A stretch of DNA of 64,000 nucleotides from Cryptomeria japonica (GCF_030272615.1 NC_081405.1:20282047-20346046); one strand, 5' to 3'; counted from the stretch's first letter, positions 46,424 through 59,040 are shown. Numbers and translations are program-made. Notes: generated by a model from the sequence alone, not told the origin.

Positions 46424-47597
46424 TGTTGGTAGCATGAGCTTGTATGGTTGTCAGTGATGTCAAACCTGGTTATTGGAATGGATGTTGATCTGGATATGCT
46501 CTTGGTTGTTGCAGAATTATGTTTTGTGTTGCACTTGATGTTTTTGATGTTGGTTGTGTCATCATGTATTCAGGGTAGCCCGAAAAGCCTTTGGTACCCT
46601 TTGTATATGTTGCTAATTGTGTTGTGGTTTAGTGGATCATATTCTTTTGGTCTCGATATGTGTTGGAAGATGTGTTAAGATGTTGTTTTGGGTCTCACCA
46701 TGGCGTGTGGAGATTCGCATTGAGTATTTTGCATTGGAAGTGGCTATGTGGTTGATTATGTCTACATGTTATGTTTGGCAATGGCTTTGGAGTATGTGTT
46801 AGCATGTGTGGATTGTTGGATCAATCGTGGAAGGATATATTTTGGTTCCCTCTTTCTCCTGGAGTGGACCGATTTAAGTATTTTAGGTTCGGGTAGCTTA
46901 TTTTGTGTAATATTGCTTTTTCTACTTTGGTCGACCAGTAATTAGGATTTCAATGTTGTATCTCATACTTGAGATATGCGGATGGATGAATTGGTGTGGA
47001 TGAGAAGTGAATTGTGTGAGAAGTGTATGCAAATGATTTGTAAGCATATTTGAGTTTGTAGTGATGCGAAAGTCAGTTTTAGAAGAGCTTTGATATGATA
47101 TATTCTATAAGACAGAGTATTGTGATAGTGAAGATTATTAGAGATGTTTTCCATGATGAACTAGTCGCTTGATCTAGTTGTTCAAGGAAAATTTCATGTT
47201 CAAGAGAATCCTTCTCAATTTCAATTCAGCTATTTCATTTGTTTTTTGGCTGACAGTGAGTCCTTCGGCAGTAGTTTGTATCTTGTCCTGAATAAGTGAT
47301 CTTTCATTGAGAAAGTCCTCTTTGTATCTTACCTAAGGTTGTATGCCTTAGTTTTTCAAGTCCTTTAAGTGTTGGTGCTCCTTGGCAATAAGCCTAACAT
47401 GTTGTAAGCATGTTTATTCATATTGTGAGTTAGATTCTCGCCATGGTTTTTCCCTCTTTGGGTTTTCCACGTAAATTTGGTGTTCATGTGTTGATGGTTA
47501 ATGTGTTATTGCTAAGTAAGTTAATGTTGTTCATTAATAATCTATTTTGAAGTTGTGGACTAATCCCCTCCCTCTCAGTCCTACCGGGTGTTCAACA
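46424..47597 (+). repeat. 5' LTR of copia element I
   Basis: 1174 bp, TG...CA. It shares its start TGTTGGTAGCATGAGCTTGT with 55112 and its end (ctctcagtcc...gggtgytcaaca) with 63690-63717. It contains the CCATGG-TTTTTCCC...GGGTTTTCCACGTAAA segment found near the 3' end of many copia LTRs, which is also present in element III. Confidence 0.85.
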
Positions 47598-47656
47598 ATT
47601 GGTATCAGAGCAAGGTTCCTCTTTGAAAAGCTTAACCAATTGAGATAGATCTAGAG

Positions 47657-47900
47657 ATGGCGCAAGACCTTCATGTTTTAGCATCGATGTTTGATGGAGA
47701 AAACTTTACTTATTGGAAGGAAAGAATGGAGTCTTACTTGGAAGCATTGCATAATGGATTCTAAGAGATTATTTATAAAGGTTATCAATGCCCTCTAAAT
47801 GGCCCATCAACTCTAGATGAAATTAAGGCTTGGGAGACAAATGTTAAAGCTAAAACAATACCTATCAGCTGTCTTAGAGATGAAGTATGTTAAGGATCGA
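47657..47900 (+). pseudogene. Copia gag N-terminal fragment
   Basis: Starts with ATG, MAQDLHVLASMFDGENFTYW then KERMESYLEALHNGF, a stop, then KGYQCPLNGPSTLDEIKAWE. This is the copia gag N-terminus (F-G-NF-YWK-RM). Gag C-terminus, zinc knuckle and protease are absent: at about 47900 the sequence jumps to the pre-integrase segment, an internal deletion. Confidence 0.75.
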
Positions 47901-47941
47901 TAGTAAGAGATTAACCAGAGATTATCAAGCCTAATGACACT

Positions 47942-49010
47942 ATGTGCAGGGAATGCCAGTTAGGGAAGCAGACAAAGAGAAGTTTCAAGAACAAGGAGTA
48001 TTCTATGACATATTCATTAGAGATAATTCATACAAATATGTGTGGCCCTACAAGGATAAGCAAACTTAAAGGTGAAAGGTATTTTATGTTACTCATTGAT
48101 GATTATTCTAGAATGACATGGGTTACATTTTTTAGAGAAAAATCTGAAGCTTTTGAAAGATTTAAAGTTTTCTAGTCAATAGTAGAAAATCAAGTTGATG
48201 CTAGAATCAAGTGTTTGAGATCTAATAGAGGTGGAGAATTTACTTCAAAAGAATTTGACAATTTTTTGTTTGAAATATGGTATTAGGAGACATCTTTCTG
48301 CACTAAGAACTCCTCAACAGAATGGTGTGGTTGAAAGGAAGAATATAATTGTTATTGAGATGGATAGAATCATGATGAAGTATGTTAACTTGGCCAATGT
48401 GTACTGGAAAGAAGTTGTGGATCCGTTGTCTACATTCTTATCGGGGTTCAGATAAGAGAAAATCATACTAAGACACATTATGAGTTGTGGTATGGAAGAC
48501 CACCTACTATGAAATATTTTAGAATCTTGGGGAGTAAGTGTTATATCAAAAGAGATGAGAATGAACTTGGAAAGTTTGATACCAGAGCAGATGAAGGAAT
48601 ATTTTTGGGATATGCTACGAATAGAAAAGTCTACTAGTGTTACAATAAGAGATTAAACAAGATAGTGGAGAGTACAAATTTGAAATTATGCAAGGTATGG
48701 GATCAAACTACCCTTGAACCTATTCAAGAAATTGAATTTGAGATTATTCCTGCTACTGTAGAAGAAAACACGGATCTAATAGGAAACAATGAAGAGAAAT
48801 TAGATGAAACAAAAGAAGATAAAGAAAAACCACAAGCAATCAAGTCCCCGAAATATGTGCAAAGGAATCATTCGGAAGATCAAATAATCAGAGACAAGAA
48901 CTAAGGAGTTCAGACAAGAAGAAGTGTTACAAAGGTAAATGAGCAAAATAATTGTTGTTTTCTTTCACTCATTGAACCAAAATCATATGAAGAAGCGAGC
49001 AAAGAAGAAA
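47942..49010 (+). pseudogene. Copia integrase remnant
   Basis: The pre-integrase finger end MCRECQLGKQTKRSF is followed by the core with LLIDDYSRMTWV (first Asp kept), LRSNRGGEFTSKEF (second catalytic Asp changed to Asn at about 48224) and TPQQNGVVERKN (Glu kept) after a frameshift at about 48240-48290. The C-terminal part includes HYELWYGRPPTMKYFRILGS and GIFLGYATNRKVY. Several stops. Confidence 0.85.
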
Positions 49011-50470
49011 TTTGGGTAAAAGAAAAGGATGAAGAATTGAATTAGATAGAAAAGAATCAGAATTGGGAGCTAGTACCTAGACCAATGGATAAAAATGTGA
49101 TAGGAACTAAGTGGGTGTTTTGGAACAAACTGGACAAATAAGGACAAGTCACAAGGAACAAAGCAAGATTGGTATGTAAAGGCTATTCTCAGGTAGAAGG
49201 TATTGATTTTGAAGAAAAAATTTCTCCAGTTGCTAGGATGGAATCTATTAGAATGTTTCTTTCTTTTTCTTCCTACAAGAACTTTAGAGTATATCAGATG
49301 GATGGCAAGTTAGCATTTTTTAATGGAGAACTGGAAGAAGTATACATTGAACAACCAAATGGATTTATATTGTCAGAAGATCCGGACATGGTTTGCAAAT
49401 TAAAAAAGGAATTGTATGGACTCAAACAAGCACCTAGAGTGTGGTATGCAAGACTCGATAGATATTTGTTATAGCAAAATTTCAAGAAAGGAATTGTTGA
49501 CAACAATCTTTATTTTAAGGTTTAAGACATTAAATTATTGACTGTTGTTGTTTATGTTGATGATATCATCCTTGGAGGAAGTGATAGTTTGTGTAAATAA
49601 TTTGCAGAAGAGATGCAAAAAGAATTTGAGATGTCTATGTTTGGAGAGATGTCATTATTTCTTGTTCTTCAAGTTACTCAGTTGAATGATGAAATCTTTA
49701 TTTCTCAAGCTAAGTATGTGAAACAGATGTTAAAGAAGTTTGATATGGAGAATTGTAAACCTGTTACTACCCTTTTAGCTATTGGATACAAATTAGGCAA
49801 AGATGATACATCTTCAGATGTTGATAAAAAGAAGTATAGATCTATGATTGAAGAACTATTATACCTTACTGCTTCTAGAACATATATTATGAACACTGTA
49901 TGTTTTGTTGCAAGATTTCAAACTAGTCCGAAGAAAACTTGTGATCAAGCAGTGAAGAGGATTTTTAGATACCTAAAAGGAACTCAAGACATTGGCCTAT
50001 GTTACAAAAAGGATGGAGATTTCATGTTGAATGCATATACAAATGTTGATTGGGCTAGAAGTATTGATGATAGGAAAAGTAATAGTGGTGGTACATTCTT
50101 TTTGGGAGACAGATTGGTTTCATGGATGAGTAAGAAACAAGAATCAATGTCATTATCCACTACAAAAGCTAAATATATTGCTGCAACATCTTGTTGTACT
50201 CACTTTTTTTTTATGAAGCAGACTCTTAAGGATATTAGAGTGTATATGATAAATCTATTCCTATTATGTGTGATAATACCAGTACTATAAACAGTTTAAA
50301 GAATTCAGGTATGCATTCAAAAACTAAACATCTCAATCCATTATTAGAGAGAAGGTTGCAAAGAAAGAAGTTAGACTAGAATACATTTCTACAACAGGGT
50401 AGGTAGAAGACATTTTTACTAAGGCTTTGGTGAAGGATACTTTTGAGTATCTCAGATGGTTATTTCCCCT
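49010..50470 (+). pseudogene. Copia reverse transcriptase and RNase H remnant
   Basis: RT motifs: VCKGYSQVEGIDFEEKISPV, YQMDGKLAFFNGELEEVYIE, KKELYGLKQAPRVWYARLDR and the catalytic VVYVDDIILGG (49549-49575). RNase H: AYTNVDWARS (normal D-S-D changed to N-V-D) and SLSTTKAKYIAATS (the catalytic Glu position is Lys). At least four stops. The open 225-codon piece 49613-50290 is its longest part. The tail (about 50400) ends before the element II insertion. Confidence 0.88.
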
Positions 50471-50477
50471 CCTTTTT

Positions 50478-52064
50478 TGGTGCAGGAGCACCTGGCACAA
50501 GATGGCCACCATGAGGCCAAATTGGTGATAAGTTCATGTTTTTGAGTTTTGTCATGAGTAAGGTCTTGAAAGAATGTATTTGATGTATAAAGGTATTTCA
50601 AACCTATTTGGACCTATTCATATTGTTTTTTCAATCATAAAGGTCTTAGGTTGAGTCTAGGGTGCATATTGATAAAATTGTCAAATATTGTCAACATTGT
50701 CATAAACAACTTTTGTGTTTGTAAGGGTAATTAGGTGTTTGTTAATGATGTTGGTTTAAAAATTGGTTATAACCATTGGGAGGCCTTGGAGGAATTTAAA
50801 TAGGTCCCTCCCACTACCAAAATGGGGTGGACATTCTTTTAAAGGAAAAAGATTAATAAAATCTTGGAGTTCCCTGCACTTTTCTGAGTTTTTCTAACGT
50901 ACTATTAAGAAAAATCATTCATTTGAATTGGTTATCCATAGGATATGAAAGAGGATCGAATCCTCTCAATTTTGTCTTTTTTTTCATTCATTTTGGTTGT
51001 GTTTTGAAGGAGACATAGTAAATTTTGTAAAATATGTCCAAACCCTTCCTAGGATAAACAGTGAACTTGGAAAATGTATAGAACCTCCATTCCACAATGA
51101 ACAAGAGCCAAACTTGGTGGAATGGAGGGAAATATCATGTATTTTATTTTAACTTTATTTTCATGGTCCCAAGATTGCTTTTGCATGTGCAATATGATGT
51201 CAAAATGTTGATTTGACAATGCTACAGTCTGGTAAAACTCCGATTCCCGTGTGTTGCAGAGATTAGTACTCTTTTGTATGGAAGGATTATGTCAAAAATG
51301 TCATATGGATGGAAATAATATTGAGTCTAATTTCATTTGCTTCATTTTTTATTGAATTTAATGGAAAAATGAGCAAGTTATGATCATTTTTGTGAAAGCA
51401 GCCTGTTCAGGAAATAGTTTTCCAGATCTGCAGTTAGAAAATGTGTTGGTATAGATATCTATGGTCGAATAAGGACCTACCACTTGGTGTGTGGATATAT
51501 TATTATTTTTTGAACAAACTTCCTTTTTACCATAAAAATTCATCTTATGATTTGAGGGGTCAAATGAGTCAATTTCTAAAAACTGTCATGTCTATGTGAG
51601 TTCCTGTCACTGCTGCTACAGGAAGGTTGCAGAAAACTATTATATGATTTGTTTATGTTCTTGGTGACCATGTGTGGTCTTTTCATGTCACATTTATCAT
51701 TCTAAAGTGATTCAAGGTGTTGACTTGTAGAATTTGGCACTGTGAGATGAGTTTATGGACAAGTTGGGTCCTCATAGGGAAGTGGCTTGTGTGAGTAGGA
51801 TATAAGGGTTTGGTGAAGTCTGAGTGTTTGTGAGTCTCAAGTTAGCCTTAGACATGTGTAATTAGCCTAATGAAATTTATTCCAAGGATTGGATTTATTT
51901 TGTGAAGTTTATGTTCACTTTTGGTGGTTTGTGTAGCCTAGTGGCTTGAGAGAACCTATGTGTTTGAGGTGTCTTTAGGTGAGTGTTGCTACAAAAGAAA
52001 TCGATGTGTGTTTGAACCTGATATGGAGGGATGTTTTTAGTCATGGACCCAAGCCTTTGCATCA
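50478..52064 (+). repeat. 5' LTR of element II
   Basis: 1587 bp, begins TGGTGCAGGAGCACCTGGCA, ends TTTGCATCA. Closely similar to 53223-54830 along its whole length by eye, with scattered substitutions and small indels, so the insertion is moderately old but younger than copia I. Confidence 0.9.
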
Positions 52065-52149
52065 AATTGGTATCAGAGCCCAAAATATCTGGGTAAAGAA
52101 GAGTTTGTGTGTGGTTGGTAGTTGTGTGTTGGTTCAGGTTGAGAGGAAA

Positions 52150-53222
52150 ACCTGGTGAGTGGTTGCCAAAAGACTAGGAGGGAAGAGAGAAGGCACCTAG
52201 GCGAGGCAAGGACAAGATGAGTCCATAAGATAGAGATTTTTTGAGTGAATTGAGGGAATAATTGAGAGGTGAGGGTTCATGGAAGAAGAAAGAGGAAGAG
52301 AGGAAGAAGAGAGAAGAAGAGAGAAAAAGTGAAAAAGAAGAGAGGAAGAGGAAAAAGGAAGAGTTGTGGTAGTTAGAGCTTGACAAAGAGATAAGAGAGA
52401 TAAAGAAAGCTATCGATAGATTGGAAGAAGACATGAAGGAAGTAAACAAAAGGATTAAGAGGGCACTCAGTTGGCACCTGACAGTTAAGAAGAAGATGGT
52501 GTGGCCTATTCAAAGGCTGATTCATAAAAGAAAACAAGTAAAGGCATTGGAACCAGAGGTGACAGTACTAGAAACCCTGTGGGAAGAGGGTAGTGAACAC
52601 ACAATGAAAGGTAAAGAAGAGGATGTAGAAGTAGAAAACAACAATGAGGAGGAACTTGATTTGTGGGAAATGTATGCAACCATTGAGGAAGAATGGAAAA
52701 GTAAAGGTGGAGTTGAACAAGTAGAGGAGATGATGATAGTAGAAGAAGAAGTATATGTGTATGGTGATTGTGTTAGTAACATCAAAGTTGCAGATGAACA
52801 AAAGGCAGATTGTAATCAGGTGTTTGAAGAGGTTGATGGTAGATTGAAAGAGTTACCAAGAAGGCTTGAGAAGGAGAACATTGTTTCCATGCATGATTTT
52901 GATACTAATCCATTGATTTTTGTTCATGAAGTTGTTGTTATGTTCATTGTTATATAGGAATAAAGGGGAATAACTTAGAAAAGGTGCAAAAAAATTCTTC
53001 CCAAGTTCAAATGCTTGAGCAAGAGGGTAGGAAGGCCAAGAGTAAAGATGAAGGCTAGAGGTGGTGAAGGATCAAGACTGAGTGCATTCTTCAAGTACCT
53101 AACTGAATGGAAGGGACAACCAAATGACATATCATTTGCAAACTTCAAAGATGATGTGAAGACAAGAATACATGTGACAAATCCTTTTCAAAGAGACTTG
53201 GAATTTTGTTTGGAGGGTTGTA
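52150..53222 (+). pseudogene. Internal ORF of element II: Glu/Lys-rich coiled coil plus chromodomain-like tail
   Basis: The segment from 52257 is extremely Glu/Lys/Arg-rich (charged coiled coil). It continues through LEEDMKEVNKRIKRA into the open frame 52421-52957 (178 codons). After a frame change, 53015-53222 reads RVGRPRVKMKARGGEGSRLS, then FFKYLTEWKGQPNDISFANF. The YL-EWKG-P core resembles the chromodomain-type C-terminus of Ty3 integrases. This suggests a Ty3 element that kept gag and polyprotein ends and lost the catalytic middle. The chromodomain assignment is tentative. Confidence 0.5.
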
Positions 53223-54830
53223 TGGTGCAGAAGCACCTGGCACAAGATGGCCACCATGAGGCCAAATTGGTGATAAGTTCATGTTTTTTATTTTTGTCAT
53301 GAATAGGGCCTTGAAAGACTATATTTTATGTATAAAGGACTTTCAAACCTATTTGGAACTATTCATATTAGTTTTTGAATCATAAAGGTCATAGGTTGAG
53401 TCTAGGGTGCATATTGATAAAATTGTCAAATATTGTCAACATTGTCATAAGCAACTTTTGTGTTTGTAAGGGTAATTAGATATTTTTTAGTGATGTTGGT
53501 TTTAAAAGTGGTTATAAAAATTGGGAGGCCTTGGAGACATTTAAATAGGTACCTCCCATGACCAAAATGGGGTGAATATTCTTTTGAAGGAAAAAGATTA
53601 ATAAAATCTTGGAGTTCCCTGCACTTTTCTGAGTTTTTCCAATGTAATAGTCTAATAAAAGGAATTTTCCATTAATAAAACTCATTCATTTGCATCATTT
53701 ATCCATAGGAGATGAAAGAGGATTGAATCCTATCAATTTTGGCTTTTTTTTCATTCATTTTGGTTGTGTTTTTAAGGAGATATAGTAAATTTTGTAAAAT
53801 TTGTCCAAGCCCTTCCTAGGGTAAACAATGAACTTGGAAAATGTATAGAACCTCCATTCCATGATGAACAAGAGCCAAATTTGGTGGAATGGAGGAAAAT
53901 ATATTTTATTTTATTTTCACTTTGTTTGCAGGGTTCCAAGCTTGCTTTTGTACGTGCAATATGATGTCAAAATGCTGATTTGATAGTGCTACAACCTGAT
54001 AAAACTCAGATTATCATGTGTTGCAAAGATTAGTACTCTTTTGTATGGAAGTATTATGGTTAAAATATCATATGGATGGAAATAATATTGAGTCTAATTT
54101 CATTTTCTTTAATTATAATTGAATTTCATGGAAAAATGAGCAAGTTATGATCATTTTTGTGAAAGCAACCTGTTCAAAAAATGGTTTTCCATATCTGCAG
54201 TTAAAAAATGTGCTGGTACAGCTATGTATGGTTGAATAAGGACCTTCCACTTGATGTGTAGATATATTATGATGTTGTTAAAAAACTTCCTTCTTACCAT
54301 AAAAAATCATCTTATGATTTAAGGGGTCAAATGAGTCAATTTCTAAAAATTGTCATGTCAATGTGAGTTCCTGTCACTGCTGCTACAGGAAGGTTGCAAA
54401 AAACTATTATATGATTTGTTTATGTTCTTGGCGACCATGTGTGGTATTTTCATGTCACATTTATCATTCAAAAGTGTCTCAAGGTGTTGACTTGTGAGTT
54501 TGGCATTGTGAGATGAGTTTATGGATAAGTTGGGTCCTCATAGGGAAGTGGCTTGTGTCAATAGGATATAAGGGTTTGGTGAATTCTGAGTGTTTGTGAG
54601 TCTCAAGTTGGCCTTAGACATGTGTAATTGGCCTAATGAAATGTATTCCAAGGATTGGATTCAGTTTGTGAATTTGATGTTCACTTTTGGTGGTTTGTGT
54701 AGCCTAATGGCTTGAGAGAACCCATGTGTTTGAGGTGTCTTTAGGTGAGTGTTGCTACAAAAGAAATTGATGTGTGTTTGAACCTGATATGAAGGGATGT
54801 TTTTAGTCATGCACTCAAGCCTCTGCATCA
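53223..54830 (+). repeat. 3' LTR of element II
   Basis: 1608 bp, begins TGGTGCAGAAGCACCTGGCA, ends CTGCATCA, followed by the TTTTT target duplication. The internal frame runs a short way into it (VQKHLAQDGHHEAKLVI). Confidence 0.9.
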
Positions 54831-55111
54831 TTTTTCTAACTAGATGCATTTTTAGTGGAGCATCTTTCTAGCGGGAGACTTACCGCTTATCCTTGTCTCC
54901 TGGATTGATGTTGTTGTTGCTCTCAAGGGGAGCAATGGTGTGAGTTGGTCAATAGAGTTTGCATTTCCCTTTTTCATTGTTTTCAAAGGGAGAGACAGTT
55001 TTTGTGATATTGGAGAGAGAGTTTTTGTGAGATTATTATGATAAAGTGATGTGTGGTTGGTGTCTAGAAAAGGATTGTATTGGTGTTTCCATCAATGACA
55101 AAGGGGGAGAT

Positions 55112-56194
55112 TGTTGGTAGCATGAGCTTGTATTAATATTGTATGGTTATTCATGTCAAATATGGTTATCCAAATGAATGTCGGTTCATATATTCTCTTG
55201 GTTGTTGCGGAATTATATTTTGTGTTGCACTTAATGTTTTTGGTGTTGGTTGTGTCATCTTGTATTCAGGGTGGTTCGAAAAGCTTTTGGTGCCCTCCAG
55301 ATATATTGATAATTGTGTTGTGGTTTAGTGGATCATATTATTTTGGTCTGGATATGTGTTGAGATGTTGTTTTGGGTCTCACCATGGTGTGTGGAGGTCC
55401 ACATTGAGTATTTTACATCAAAAGTGGTTATGTGGCCCACTGGTTGATTATGTCTACACATTACATTTGGTAATGGCTTTGGAGTATGTGTTAGCATGTG
55501 CATATTGTTGGATCAACCATGGAAGGATATATTTTGGTTCCCTCTTTCTCCTAGAGTGGACCGATTTAAGTATTATAGGTATGGGTGGCTTATTTTGTGT
55601 AATATTGCTTATTTTATTTTGGCTGACCCTTAATTAGGATTTCAATATTGTATCTCATATTTAAGATATGCAGATGAATGAATTGGTCTGGATGAGAAGT
55701 GAATTATGTGAGAAGTGTATGTGAATGATTTGCAAGAAAATTTGAGTTTGTGGTGATGTGAAAGTCAATTTGAGAAGAGCTTTGAAGGTGATATATTCTA
55801 CAAGATAGACTGGCGTGGAAGTGAAGATTATCAGAGATGTTTTCCATGATGTTGGTCACTTGATCCAATTGTTCAAGGATAATTTCATGTTCAGGGGAAT
55901 CCTTCTCAATTTTTAATTCAGCTAATTCATTTGTTGTTGACTGATAGTGAGTCCTTCGATAACAGTTTGTATCTTGTCCTAAAGAAGTGATCTTCAATTG
56001 AGAAAGTCTTCTTTGTATCTTTCCTAAGGTTGTGTGCCTTAGTTCCACAAGTCCTTTAGGTGTTAGTTCTCCTTGACAATAAGCCTAAAATATTGTAGAC
56101 ATTATTATTCATATTGTGAGTTAGATTCTCACCATGGTTTTCCCTATTTGGGTTTTCCACATAAATTTGGTGTTTATGTGTTGATGGTTGATGT
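55112..56194 (+). repeat. 3' LTR of copia I, first part
   Basis: Begins TGTTGGTAGCATGAGCTTGT right after AAAGGGGGAGA. It follows the 5' LTR to the phrase tatgtgttgatggttgatgt, where element III interrupts. The last 100 bp are at 63618-63717. Confidence 0.85.
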
Positions 56195-57337
56195 TGTTGG
56201 CAAGACACTGCATGTATGTTGAGATGTTGTCATTAATAGAAAATCATATCAGTTGTGGCATCCACAATTCATGTTTTCATCATTCTAGAAGATTGATTGA
56301 AGATTGATCAAGTACTGGTGAGGTTTGGTGAAAAGAAGTGTATCTAACAGAGTGTACATTGTTTTGGTTGAAAGAGTATTTTGGTTAAGTATTTTGCTTT
56401 GCAGATCTGGGAGATGTATTGTGGATATGAAATTTACCTTATTCCAGGTTTGTGGCCCCCGATGTTAATTTTTGTGTTGGTTGGTAAGATCTGGTAGATT
56501 GGTGTTATGTAAAGACAGTGGTTATCAGTGGTAACATGTGGAAATGCATTATGCAGATCTTGCGGATCAATTTTGGTGAATGTTTATGTATTCGAGGTCG
56601 ATGAGCCGACATGTGGAAAGCGTGTGGATGTTTTGTTTTGGTCTGTATGGTTGTTTTGGATCAGATTGAGTTGACTTGTGTACATATTTTATTTTTTGTG
56701 ACCTGTTCTTGAAGCCGACTCAGTGGTGACCTAAAATTGGTGATGCAGATATATAAGACAGATTGATTTGATCATTTTCGATATTGATGGTTTTGTGGGA
56801 TGTGTGTATGATCGATTGTGCACAGTTTCACATGTGCAAGGTGAAGATTTGTGCTCTGGTATGTTGCAAAATATCAAAACAGAGCAATATTGCAGAACTG
56901 AGTAAGAATATGTGTTTTTTGATTAACCGGAACTATACTCGGGCATTTGTTGATGCTATTAAATATTTTAAACTCTCTTTTATCTCCTATAATTATTTTG
57001 TAAGGCAGTAAGACTTCTGGGTTGTAGCCCTTGTTGTAAACATTGAGCAGTGAGCTCTTGGCAGTGTGCCTGAATGCATGTGCATTCCCCTTATGTAATT
57101 TTTGTATACTTTTAACAGAGTATATTAATATTGTGGGTTTGAATCCTACCGTGGTTTTTCGCTTAACCAAGTTTTCCACGTAAAAATCTTGGTGTTATGG
57201 TGTTGTTGATCTTTGTTTTGTGTTTCTGCACTTTACTTTTGTTCTTTTGTATTACCTTGATTAAAGGACAAATTAATAAAATCAAAAGTTGTAGAACACT
57301 TATTCACCCCCGCTCTTAGTGTTCCTTGATTCCAACA
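56195..57337 (+). repeat. 5' LTR of element III
   Basis: 1143 bp, TGTTGGCAAGACACTGCATG to TTGATTCCAACA. Its distal part carries the same CCGTGGTTTTTC...GTTTTCCACGTAAA block as the copia I LTR, suggesting copia-type parentage. Confidence 0.88.
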
Positions 57338-57405
57338 ATTGGTATTAGAGCCTAGTTCCTCCGAAGAAGCCTAATAGCTTGAGGGGGATCCGGGAAAGTG
57401 AATCA

Positions 57406-58480
57406 ATGGATTCCAGAAGTCTTATACAGTAGCTAGTTGTTTCTCTTGAAGATCTTGATCATGCACAAGATGAGAACCAACAAGTGAAAGAAAATCTCAA
57501 AGATGCTGAAGAATTCATTGAAACATTAAAGGATCAGCTAACCAAATCAAGGGAAAATAGAAAGGAGCTTGTTGATTAGCTTAAGAAGAAAGAAAGTCAA
57601 AGCATTGATGAAGAAGCCTTGGGGGAAAAGATAGAAGAATGTGATAGACTAGCTAGAGCCAATATAGTCTAGAAGAATGAAATGGAAGCTATTGTGATGA
57701 AATTGACAAAAGAGATTGACGAAATGAAGAAAAATGAAGAAAAGCTTGCCCAGTCCCTAAAAGAAAAATCTGAAGAATGTTGCAGACTTGAGAGTGAGAA
57801 TGGACAACTGAAGCTTGACCTACAAGATGCTAGACAACATGAGGAAGATCTTAAGAGGTAGATCATCCTTATTAGATATGATCTTGATGTTGCAAATGAG
57901 TACAAGGAGAAGTTCCAGATCAATTTAGCTAAGCTTGATGAAATGCTTGCAAGTCAGAAGAATCCTACTAATAATCAAGGTCTCAGATATGAGAAAGGAG
58001 AAAGCTCTGGATCTCGTCAAATCAATCCTAAGACTCGACAATAAAAGAACAACTCAAGAAAACCTTTAGTAAGACATCCTAATGCTCATAAAATCAATGG
58101 TAATTGTTTTGCTTGCAATAAATCTAGTCATATGGCTAGCTAATGCAGAAATAGGATGATAAATAATGGTCCATCTTTTACCGGTCAATGTTTCAAATGC
58201 AACAAATATGGTCATAAGGTAAATGTTTGCAGAATTGTGATGAATAAATTTCAAAATAGGAGAAATGTCAAATATTATGCATGTGGTATGTTTGGACATG
58301 TTGCTAATCAATGCAGAACAAGAATCTAAATTAGATGAATTTCAAACCTATGCAAGGAAATGTTGTTTTCTATGCTTGCAATAAGTCCGGTCACATTCCT
58401 AAGTATTGCAAAAGTAGAATTGCAAATAGGAGAGGTCTGGAAGACAAGAACAAGAATATGAAGCCTGATGAGAAGGGAAA
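57406..58480 (+). pseudogene. Gag-like ORF of element III: coiled coil with four zinc knuckles
   Basis: From the ATG at 57406 (MDSRSLIQ) the frame encodes a long heptad-rich coiled coil, about 180 residues rich in Glu, Lys and Leu. Four CCHC-type knuckles follow. Knuckle 1, at about 58105-58150, is CFACNKSSHMAS, stop, C. Knuckle 2, at about 58188-58230, is CFKCNKYGHKVNVC and intact. Knuckle 3, at about 58270-58316, is YYACGMFGHVANQC. Knuckle 4, at about 58366-58410, is FYACNKSGHIPKYC. In knuckles 3 and 4 the first Cys is Tyr. About five stops break the frame. One knuckle is usual in copia gag, so four is unusual. Confidence 0.75.
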
Positions 58481-58599
58481 ATAAAAAGTTGAGGAGATCA
58501 GAGATCAGATGAAGAAGACATGGGTTAAGAAGACTGATTCAGAGGCAGGAAGTGGGTCTGCACCTGATTCTGGTGCTGGAACTACATCCGGTAACTATA

Positions 58600-59040
58600 C
58601 CTAGGCATCTGGCCTTGGGGGAGTTGTAATGCAAATCTTTCAAACCCTCTGTTTGAGATCTGTGCCTATTTTCGGCATATTATAGAAGTTTTTATGATGA
58701 TTACAGATATTTGTGGTGGATCTTCAGAAGAATTGACCCGATTTGAAGATCAGAAGAAGAATTCTTGACAAATATAGAGAATCTAGAAGAATTAGGGCAG
58801 AGTGCATTTATTCCAATGAAAAGTTAGGTCTGCGGTGAATAAAAGGTAACTTTTTCTCTTCATTTCTCACTTTGTGATTGAAGAGAAGAAGTTTAGAGAG
58901 CTTTGCAAAGAAGCCAATCAGTCGAGACTAAGTGCTAATGATTTCTGAAGCGATTTGGCTAGAAAACCTAATTCGGTACCAAAGGTATTTATCAGTGAAA
59001 ACCCTCTTTTGGTTGAAGTTTAAAATTTGAATCTATAAGA
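58600..59040 (+). other. Leader-like non-coding segment before the large ORF of element III
   Basis: About 440 bp without a coherent frame separate the gag-like ORF from the next ORF. It reads like a transcript leader (short phrases such as tttttctcttcatttctcac and ttcggtaccaaaggtattta). This would fit a separate, possibly captured, transcription unit, but could also be a spliced or simply decayed region. Confidence 0.35.

Larger units (their letters stand above)
50478..54830 (+). mobile_element. LTR retrotransposon II, non-autonomous, inserted in copia I
   Basis: 5' LTR 50478-52064 and 3' LTR 53223-54830 (about 1.6 kb each, TG...CA) are flanked by a perfect 5-bp duplication TTTTT (50473-50477 and 54831-54835). 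The PBS TGGTATCAGAGCCC is at 52068-52081. A purine-rich GGAGGG lies about 9 bp before the 3' LTR. The interior is only 1158 bp and encodes no protease, RT, RNase H or integrase. Copia I sequence continues on both sides. Confidence 0.9.

Noticed and set aside
52174-52801. Minus-strand Ser/Phe-rich frames
   Set aside because: They are reverse shadows of the Glu/Lys-rich coiled-coil ORF of element II.
58560-58600. DSGAGTTSG as a copia protease active site
   Set aside because: The surrounding hydrophobic WLLDSGA context is missing and the stretch is Gly/Ser/Thr low-complexity sequence.
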